Assembly: GCA_015680685.1 (NCBI GenBank)
Contig: MNCI01017832.1
Coordinates: 1,536 to 65,535 of the forward strand
Direction: 5' to 3'
DNA: 64,000 bases
Source of the DNA: Gnetum montanum
Taxonomy: Eukaryota; Streptophyta; Gnetopsida; Gnetales; Gnetaceae
Position 1 is the first letter of the stretch; each line of letters begins with the position of its first letter. This document shows positions 56,461-64,000 of the stretch, one piece after another. A program made the position numbers and the translations under genes. Under the pieces are notes generated by a model. It was not told the DNA's origin. It did no database searches and was given only the letters and a program-made list of their open reading frames with translations.

Positions 56461-58909
56461 AAATCAGTTACTTCCATGCATCTTTGAGATAGTATTATAT
56501 TCTCATTTTCAAGCCATCAGGTGTCTTCTAGTTTAGTGGCTACTACATAGATTGGCTTTTTCTCACACACTTTCTCCTAAAATTTATGGTGGTCCAATGC
56601 AAGGGTTGTGTTAATATTTTGAACTTCTAGCCCACAACTACATCCTTTATCATTCTTGATGATGCATGGAGTTTTCTCTCTCCACAATAATAGGTTTATC
56701 ATTTATGCCCTATGTTGAAGTGGTGATGGTTATTGGCTTTTGTGTATGATTAGGAGACATCATTTTTTTGAGGAAGGTTGTTGCATCAGATTGGCCTTCT
56801 ACTAGTTTAGGTGATGTAGTAGGCCCATGAGTGTTTTGTTTTGTCTTACGACCTTTCCTCTAGAAGGAATGTTTTTGAGACTTTGGTTGAGATCTACTAG
56901 AATTATCATTTATGTGTATGTTTGTAGCATAAGTGACATTCTCTCATTGATGTTGTGATGCAAAACCTTCCTATTTATTGGAGGTGACATATGGTGGAGG
57001 TGAGTATGAGAATATTGAGGATATGATGCAGGGTAAGAGGTGTGCAGTGGTGATCTCGTATAAGATGTTGTAGGATAATGATATTTGGGAGAGTGGTAGT
57101 AATGATTTGAGGTAGAGGTAGTAGAACTAGTTCGTGAAACATGGTGTTGAACATAATATCCATGTGGGTTCAATTGGTAGGAACGATAGGGTTGGTTTGG
57201 TGGTGTCCTCCCCCACGACTATGGTTGTTGCGACTATAATTGATGCTAGTGTTAAGGCTTGTAATAATTCCTTCTAGGATAGTAAAATTGGTTCTGTGGT
57301 TGTCTAAAATTACTACATGGAAGAGGAAATCTCCTAGGCATGTACTTCTATAAAAATTTTGAATTTAATGTCCCTACCCAATACTCATGTCGATGCAACA
57401 AGACTAGGCTATGGTCCTTTGTATGGTCATTTAGGAAAATTTCACATCCACCATCCTCTTCAATGGTTGAGTCTATAGCCTCTTCTTTTATATGCATTTC
57501 CTCTATTTTCCAATAAGTGTGCCTAGCTATTTCTTGGTTCTTTTTCCTCCTTTGTTGTCATCACTTAATTTTCTTTGTATCATCTGCTCCTCTATGGTTT
57601 CTATGCAAGTTTTAACTTTCTCATTCATCCCTTCCAACATCTTACCTGGCTTTGCTTCAAGCTCATTGATAAAATTTTGTATTGAAAATTTTGGTTGTAA
57701 AATCATCTCATTGAGAACTGCCTATTTTTCCTCATCATAGATATGGAACCTTTTCTTTTGAAGAGTTTGGTCCCAGTTATTTTCCTCTACATTCTCCCAT
57801 TTGCATAGCTCTTCTTCTTCTTTTGACACACTCTTCATCAACTCTTGGATCTAATGTGTTCATAGCTTGTATAATTAACCTAAAGAATACATCCTAAGGG
57901 TCTCCCTTGTTTCATTATGAAGCATATCTATGATGTTGAAAAGTTACCTTTCCTTAGAGAAACCATGGCCTAGGTATCTATGTAGTAGTAAATAGTATCT
58001 TTCCAAGGCCACTTCCAAGGGTTCATGATTTTCTTGCCTCCACTCCTAGATTTCTTTTCTTAGGTTGGACACTCTCACATATGTTTTGTATTTTTTATTG
58101 AAAATTTCTAGCATTGTGAACCACTAGTGAATGAAACTTGGTTCCAATGATTTATGCAAACTTTTGGCATTGTTGATTAGTGTCCTAGGAAAGAGCTTAA
58201 GCTTTTGCCACCCACTGTCAATGGTATATAAGGAACATGCATCATGGAAGGCTTCTAGATGATGTTTTGGATCAAAATCATAGCCTTCCATGAACTTAGG
58301 AATATTTTTAATATCAAGCCTAGGTAGGCGACTTTCCTTGTGATGCCTATGAGGTATCTTCATTGCCTCTATGATCTACATTAGGCTCTTAGTGGCCAAT
58401 AAGGATTCATTGTCATTAGACATGTTGTGATGAAAATTTCTATTTCTATTTTTTTGATTGTTATGATCTTGTCTATGCTAATTATGATGTCTCTAATTTT
58501 TCCCTTGGGTTCAATTTATATCTTTGTCTTGTCCTCATAGCGAAGCTCTATCTCCATACCTATGTTCATCTTTGTCAAAACTAGATGTTGAAGAAGAAGA
58601 GAAGGATGAGGAGCTAGAAGTATCATCATGGCTTCTATAGTTCTTCCCATGGTCCCCTAATTTGTCTTGTCTATGTTTAGAGGAGGTCCTAGGCCTTGAA
58701 GTCCTCCTTGATCTAGCATTTACTCCATCTCCTCTAGGATTTTCTACACTAGTTGAATGTAGTCTTTGAGTGTAGTAATGGTCTAAATGAGCATAGGAAA
58801 CACCTATTTGAGGTTGTTCAATCTAACTTTCTTCAATGTAGATCCTATCATTTCTCCTATGAGTGCTTTCATCATACAATGCATTATTGGTCCTCTGTGA
58901 AGAAGACAT
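56460..58909 (-). pseudogene. Decayed gag (and protease tail) of E8
   Basis: ATG at 58909-58907, followed by MSSSQRTNNALYDES. A Ser/Arg-rich linker comes almost at once, so the N-terminal domain of E1 and E2 (about 130 codons) is missing. The capsid core is clear: RLDIKNIPKFMEGYDFDPKH (58310-58270), WQKLKLFPRTLINNAKS (58215-58165), YYLLLHRYLGHGF (57995-57960). A His/Tyr/Pro-rich tail follows (57173-56910). A protease-tail remnant (WLENENIILSQRCMEVTD, about 56525-56465) then joins 3'-region sequence directly. Confidence 0.8.
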
Positions 58910-59022
58910 GGTTTTACCTGATAACATGCATGACTTAAAATATTTATATTTCTTAAAAGATATATCGTTAATACCTTTACAGTGATCATGTATAGTATAA
59001 CTAATCTAGATAACTAGAACCA

Positions 59023-59040
59023 TCCTCGATAATGGTGCTA
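59023..59040 (-). promoter_or_regulatory. Primer-binding site of E8, decayed
   Basis: Minus-strand TAGCACCATTATCGAGGA, 12/18 to the E1 tRNA-Asp PBS. All six differences are G-to-A or C-to-T transitions. Confidence 0.75.
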
Positions 59041-59041
59041 A

Positions 59042-59967
59042 TGATGATCAATGAGGTACCCCTATGCCCAACCATATGAATCACAAGCTTTCATGCATGA
59101 GCTAATCGAATTCCATGGATGGAACTAGTTATGGCATCTAGATTACTATGCCTTGATTGTAGTTCGCTATCTACCCACTTGGATTAGTGGTGGCTTTATC
59201 ACATATGGCTTAGACCAAAGTGAGGCATATGATTTTTATTATTTTATATTTTATTATTCTACAATTAACAATAATTTGAAACTCAATTTATAATTAATTT
59301 AACTAATCTAATTGATAATTAATAATCAACTACCCTAACATAAGTATCCAATCCCACTTCCTATGGACACCATTAACACATATAACACTATTGGATTACC
59401 AAATGTTAAGCATTGCTGGGATTAGCAAGAGTCATACACATGCTCAAAGAAATTGTACTTATGTTCTTAATTAATTAACATGCATGAAAATGTAAATATT
59501 AACTAAGTACATGAAAAATAAATTGCATGGAAAGTAAATCTAATCTAAGTCAAAGTGCTACAATTAATAAGAATCAGTCTTGATCTTATTGTTGCTCATG
59601 GAAAATGTCCAGGTACATTTCCAGTTGAATAAGACTTCATACAACTAACTTAGATTCACTCTCTGGGCGCTCACTAACTATTCTCTAAGATTATAAAATA
59701 AAATTGCAAGAATTTGGCTACTCTATTGACAAAACTATAAAAAAATAATGCAAAACTATTTCCCAAACCATGTGGCCAAGAACTATATTTATAGGCTAGT
59801 CCATACCCCTCAACATTAGATATCTGACATTATGTCCTAGGTTCTACGGATGGGTACCTAATGTTGGCGCCTTGTCATTGGAGCCTTGTTATCAAAGCTA
59901 TGTTATTGGATCCAACAAAAAAGTTGACTTTTTTTCTCAAATAACCCAGCCAAGTGATGATTCATAA
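59042..59967 (-). repeat. 5' LTR of E8
   Basis: 926 bp, aligned end to end with 53544-54479. The terminal dinucleotide at the right edge reads AA where CA is expected. The PBS follows on the minus strand after one base. Confidence 0.9.
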
Positions 59968-60259
59968 AGATGGATTATAGATAATAAATTTGACAATCAG
60001 GATAAATGCTAAAGGAAACAGTGAATCAACTATGATCCCAATCACATTCATGGACAAGTGTGACCATAGGATCATAATGAAATTCTATAGGATGCAGGTA
60101 AGGAATTCCCTTGCCCAAGGCTAGAACCATAGTGATACCTTTTCGAAAGGCATGTCAAGAACTGAGGTGTTGGCCTTGCAGTGGCCAATATAGCATAAGA
60201 TGCCCACTAACTCCACAATGATGAGTATGGCCTTTAGGAAGACCTTTCATGAAAAAGCA

Positions 60260-61890
60260 AAAACATTATGACCAATTAGAATTTCCTAGCAAGTTTAAAA
60301 AAACATCCTAGTTAGGAATGAAATTAGCCTTTGTAAAAGGCTCTAAGGTGTTTATTCAAGTTTGATTATGAAATTTTGCAAAAATAATTATTAGAATCTT
60401 TCATAGCCATTTATTTTCTAGCTAAAAATTCATAACTAGAATTAGCCCTTTAGTTTAAACCATGCATAAACTTATAAAAAGCATTAAAACTTAGAAAAAA
60501 TAGCTTTAGTAAAAAGCTTGTTAAAAATAGTAAAAGGCCTTTACTTTTCTTAAAATAAAATGTAAAACATAAGTTCTACATATTTAGAAATCCTCAAAGG
60601 GATGGTAGTTGACAAGAAAAATCTCTACACATGTCAATCGCATTCATCTCCAAAGGGTTAAAGTGCTACAAACAAAATTTAGTCTTGTTGACATAGCCAT
60701 AATCGAAAATTTATTAAAAATTCATCTAAGCTCTAATTTTAGTCATTCCAAAATATAAGGAATTATAAAATCATAAACCTTTCAACCATAACCAATACAA
60801 CCAAAAAACATGTAACCATTCTTTGCATAAAACATTACCAAAATTAGTAAAATAGTAGCCATCACTATTAATTCCCTTTTGCATAGGGTTGGGAGAATAT
60901 TCACCAAAAACTCATTTAAACTCCAAACAAAGTCATTCCACCACCATTTTGAAGCTTTAATCAACCCATACATACCCATACTTAATAAAAATTCAAAACC
61001 ATTGTCATTTATTTAGAAAAAATTCATCGAATTAGATGAAAATCTGAAATTGGCACAAACCTTCTTTTGATACAAGCTTAATGAAAAATTCATTTCTAAT
61101 CCAATTGGAGTGATTCAACCTCCATTGGAAATATGAATCCAAGACATACCTAGACATAAAAAAAATAGGAAAAACCCTTGTATTTTTATTAGAAAAAATT
61201 AGTGAAGTTTAACGGAATTCAAAAAACTACATAAAAAACCTAACTACATAACCTTAGGAAAATAGCCGTAATGTATTCATCTCAAACCCAAATTTAATGA
61301 GACAATAGCCATTGGAAAGCTCAAATATAGAGATAAAAATTCATAGCATAAAATTTTAGAAATATTTAGCCATATTTATAATATAAAATACACAACAATG
61401 CTTGCTTTTTTCATGAAAAAAGCTTTAAATTTGTAAAGCCCAACTTAACATAGCCATAAACAAATAGCCAAAATAGCCAAAAAAATTGATACCCATTTGA
61501 AAAAAACTAAAAATAAGGGCTTATAATTTTTTTGGAATTAAATTTTGATGAATCATTTAACTTAAATCTAAGAAAAATGGCCTTACCCTCAAATTTTGGA
61601 AAAAAAGCATGAAAACAGTAGGCTTAATTCTAAAATCCAAATCTACCAAGTTCAAAACAAAAAAACAACTCTATATCTACATAGAAATATCCAAAATAAG
61701 AAGGTGGAATTCATCAAAAAAAAATTTTATTCCCTCTACTACTGTAGATCTTAAAAAAATGACTCCACACATGGAAAGAAAAAGCAATAAAAATGACTAG
61801 AAACCTAAGCAAAAAAAATGGATAGGATTACCTATCCTTGAGTAGTTGTGGATGAAGCCTAAATTGAGATGGGTATAGAAAGCCCTAAAA
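60260..61890. other. AT-rich intron-like stretch
   Basis: No reading frame of note on either strand. Lies between exon 1 and the second exon-like block of the antisense pseudogene. Repeated short elements such as TAGCCATAA and AATTTTTCATTAAGCTTG occur, but no clear tandem array. Confidence 0.45.
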
Positions 61891-62599
61891 AACCCCTTAC
61901 CGACTCATCCACATTTTTTATCCTAGAATTTTCTTCCCCTCCAACCTACTTGGATGCCATAGTTGTTATACCAATGCTAGGAATGATTGAAATGAGGGAG
62001 GAATGGAAGTTAAATGTTAGCTATAGGGGATATGGGAGGTTTTCACACTAAATATTGGTGCTCTTGCAACATGAAATATCTACTTGGTCTCTCTCTCAAT
62101 GCACTACTTATCAAAAATATGAATTATGATGAAAACTTGTGAGAAATTACCATAAAAATCAAACATAAACCTAAAATGCTTCCCTCTAAATCCCAATTTC
62201 CCATTTAGTGCATTATAACTCCAAGTGGATTTAATTACAAAGGGGGAAAAGTATCTTCCACACTGATATTGATGGGAGTAAGGTTAAGAATTCAAAATTT
62301 TAAAATTTTGGATGATGGGCCCCACCATACGCCCTCACTTTTAACCTAAAAGCTACATCAATGCTGAGTTTTAGCCATTTTTGACACTTATAATAATATT
62401 TCAACCTTAACTCTTATGCATCCTCTTTGGGAATACCATGCCCAATGTGGACACATGCCTTCCAGTACCTAAAGCCACTAAAACATAACCTTTTAGCCAT
62501 TTTTAGCAACTAAAGCCTACCTTTTCCAGCCTTGATCTTCTGAAAGGGGATTAGGCCTTACCAAAACTAGAAAAATTAGGTTTCCACACTAACACAACA

Positions 62600-64000
62600 C
62601 TACCCCACATGGAACAAGTGGGGTAACACTCATTCTCAACCCCCAACACTTATCTAGCCTACATGACCTAGAACTACTTCAAATGCCTTTAGTAGCCATG
62701 AAACCTTAGAAAACCTAGTCAAAAGTGGTCAAAACGTTTGGATTTCATAATTCCACACTAGTGGATGCCCCATCCATGTTTACCATCCTAGCCCTAGCAT
62801 GGATGGAAGTAGGAAAGCCAAAATTGTTGAATTTTTCATGCAGCTTAACTTTTGAAAGTAACCCAATCCTTCCAAAAGTCTGGTGACTTCCAAAAGCTAG
62901 TTGAAATGACTAAAACTTGCTCCCTTTAGGTTCTCCATGTTGAGGAGGATACCATCAATGCTAACCATCATATCCCTAGCATGGATGGAGGGAATAAGCC
63001 TTAAAAATTCTCTCACATCTATCAAAATACTATATTTCAATCCTAGGCATTGATAGTCAACACTGGTGATTCTGTGGACACATATGCATAGCCGAAACTA
63101 ATGAAAATTAGAAAAGAAATAGAGCCCCCTAGCTCCTAAATGTTTGGAGCTACCTCTTCCATGCTGGCTAGCATGGAAGAAATGGGAGAACTTTGGGGGA
63201 ACTATAAATGACCTTTAGATACCTTAAACGGGTGCTAGAAAGCCTTGTTTGTATCCTAAGACCCTATCTATGTATCTTAGAACCCTCAAACTTACCAAAA
63301 TTGACAATTAATAGTCAAAATACATTCCGCCAATCCTCCATGTTGAGCATGGAAACTTCAATGTGGAAGAAAGGGGGGAACATCAAACTATCTAACAGTC
63401 CCTAAAATAACCAAATCTTGATACTAGGCAATAATAATCAACCCTAGAAACCTTAGAAACATAGATGCATGGCTATAAATGAGAAAAAATGGAAAAAGGT
63501 AGGGCCCCTCATTACTTCTACACTAAGAGCCATCTCTTCTATGCTAGCTAGTATGGAAGTAAAGGGAAAACTTTGTAAGGACTAAAAAATGGCAATTAGA
63601 CACCTCAAGAAAACACCATACAACCTTACATGAATCCTAGGACTAGTTTTACACTTTCTAGAATTTTTAAACCCTATAAATGTGAAAATGGCTAAAAAGA
63701 TACTCCCCCAATCTTCCACACTAAGCATACCATCCCCAACATGGAAGAAAATGGAAAAGCTCAAAAACCATCTAGCTAGCATCTAAACTGACTAGTTTTA
63801 ACCTTAAACCCTAGTCCTCAACCCTAGAAACCTTGGAAGCATACATGCATGGTCAATTAAGGTTAAAACTAGTATAGATATGAGATTTGTGATTTTTTCA
63901 TGTTGGAGATGCTCTACTCCATGCTATCTAGCATGGAAACTAAAGGGAGGACTCATTTGGAACTCATAAACACCTTAGAATGACATCAAATGACCTTGCA
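62600..64000. repeat. 380-bp tandem repeat array with hairpins (continues right)
   Basis: The unit has two half-repeats of about 190 bp. Hairpin landmarks: half A at 63156, 63536 and 63916 (spacing exactly 380), half B at about 63335 and 63713; looser copies at about 62770 and 62944. The best hairpin is CTTCCATGCT-GGCT-AGCATGGAAG at 63156-63179. Motifs AGCATGGAAACTT and AATGTGGAAG link it to the LTR-like region of E7 (43990-44215). Purine-rich AAAGGGGGAAAAG lies at 62238-62250, just before the array region. Possibly U3 of a family B LTR, or a satellite derived from one. Confidence 0.8.

Larger units (their letters stand above)
53544..59967 (-). mobile_element. E8: pol-less Athila-like element inserted in the antisense gene
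   Basis: 6,424 bp. On the minus strand: 5' LTR (59967-59042), PBS, gag (from 58909), a short protease tail (about 56600-56460), the 3' region, PPT and 3' LTR (54479-53544). RT, RNase H and integrase are absent. Flanks AGGTG (53539-53543) and AGATG (59968-59972) are a target duplication with one transition. The exon reading of the antisense gene continues on both sides. Confidence 0.85.
50300..61960 (-). pseudogene. Unrecognised intron-containing antisense gene, decayed and split by E8
   Basis: Exon-like blocks on the minus strand are separated by AT-rich intron-like DNA with plausible splice sites. Exon 1: ATG 61960 to 61901, donor GTAAGG (61900-61895). A second block (60250-59968) contains MVLALGKGIPYLHPIEFHYD and continues left of E8 (53543-53383, LSPHIVLEPCTIYRG) to donor GTAAGC (53382-53377). 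Next 53290-53008, ending Lys-rich (SKKKKKG), donor GTAAAC. Next 52890-52763 with acceptor TTTACAG and donor GTAAAC. Then 52730-52380, 52030-51890, 51780-51610, 51523-51382 (donor GTAAGG), and 51300-50830, which reads like a coiled coil. The last block ends Pro-rich (DPPLPPPNGP, about 50330). Stops occur in several blocks. I do not recognise the family; it may be an antisense extra gene of a Tat-like element or a captured host gene. Confidence 0.45.

Noticed and set aside
63156-63945. CRISPR-like array of regularly spaced palindromes
   Set aside because: Spacing is 380 bp with related, not unique, sequence between the hairpins, in a plant repeat; this is a tandem repeat.

Overview
This 64 kb window is plant nuclear DNA made almost entirely of nested, mostly old LTR retrotransposons of the Ty3/gypsy superfamily. 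I see no convincing host gene. The evidence for a plant is a primer-binding site that matches the 3' end of plant tRNA-Asp, Athila-like gag/protease/pol domains, and Tat-like elements that carry a second RNase H. The sequence is AT-rich, and decay is mainly by transitions (in-frame TAG/TGA/TAA, CpG loss), as expected in a large, methylated, repeat-rich genome. The species cannot be named from this.

Two families dominate. Family A is Athila-like: LTRs of about 0.8-1.0 kb that start TGATG and end CATCA, a tRNA-Asp PBS, gag-protease-RT-RNaseH-integrase, and a long 3' region ending in a short polypurine tract. Family B is Tat/Ogre-like: longer LTRs (~1.5 kb), dual RNase H, a spacer with 29-bp tandem repeats next to the protease or RT, and antisense genes nearby.

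Layout: (1) E1, minus strand, 1-4320: a young family A copy with an uninterrupted gag-protease reading frame running off the left edge, an intact PBS and a 1,011-bp LTR. (2) It sits in the 5' LTR of E2 (plus, to 10945), a family A element whose RT-RNaseH-integrase is missing. (3) E2 sits in the gag of E3 (plus, 10946-17532, old), whose RNase H region also holds a 1.58 kb family B LTR-like insertion (15236-16812). (4) E3 integrase is cut by E4 (family B, plus, 17533 on), which carries RT, dual RNase H and integrase. (5) E4 is split by E5 (family A, plus, 20213-29690) with a perfect ATATC target duplication; E5 has a 449-base assembly gap in its protease/RT region. (6) 31.3-35.1 kb has no recognisable gene. 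(7) 35.1-36.1 kb holds an antisense pseudogene with a plant-transposon-protein-like domain. (8) E6 (family A, minus, about 36.9-43.68 kb) contains a probable scaffold error: a 177-bp exact inverted repeat bounded by single Ns. (9) E7 (family B, plus, 43.68-50.25 kb) has an LTR, gag, protease and 29-bp repeats. (10) An intron-containing antisense pseudogene (about 61.96 down to 50.3 kb) is split by E8 (family A, minus, 53544-59967, no RT-IN, near-perfect target duplication). (11) 62.6-64.0 kb is a 380-bp tandem array with internal hairpins, continuing past the right edge.

Inferred relative insertion order on the left: E3 oldest, then E2 and E4 into E3, then E1 into E2 and E5 into E4. All domain assignments are by eye from motifs and cross-comparison of copies within the window; no database search was possible.
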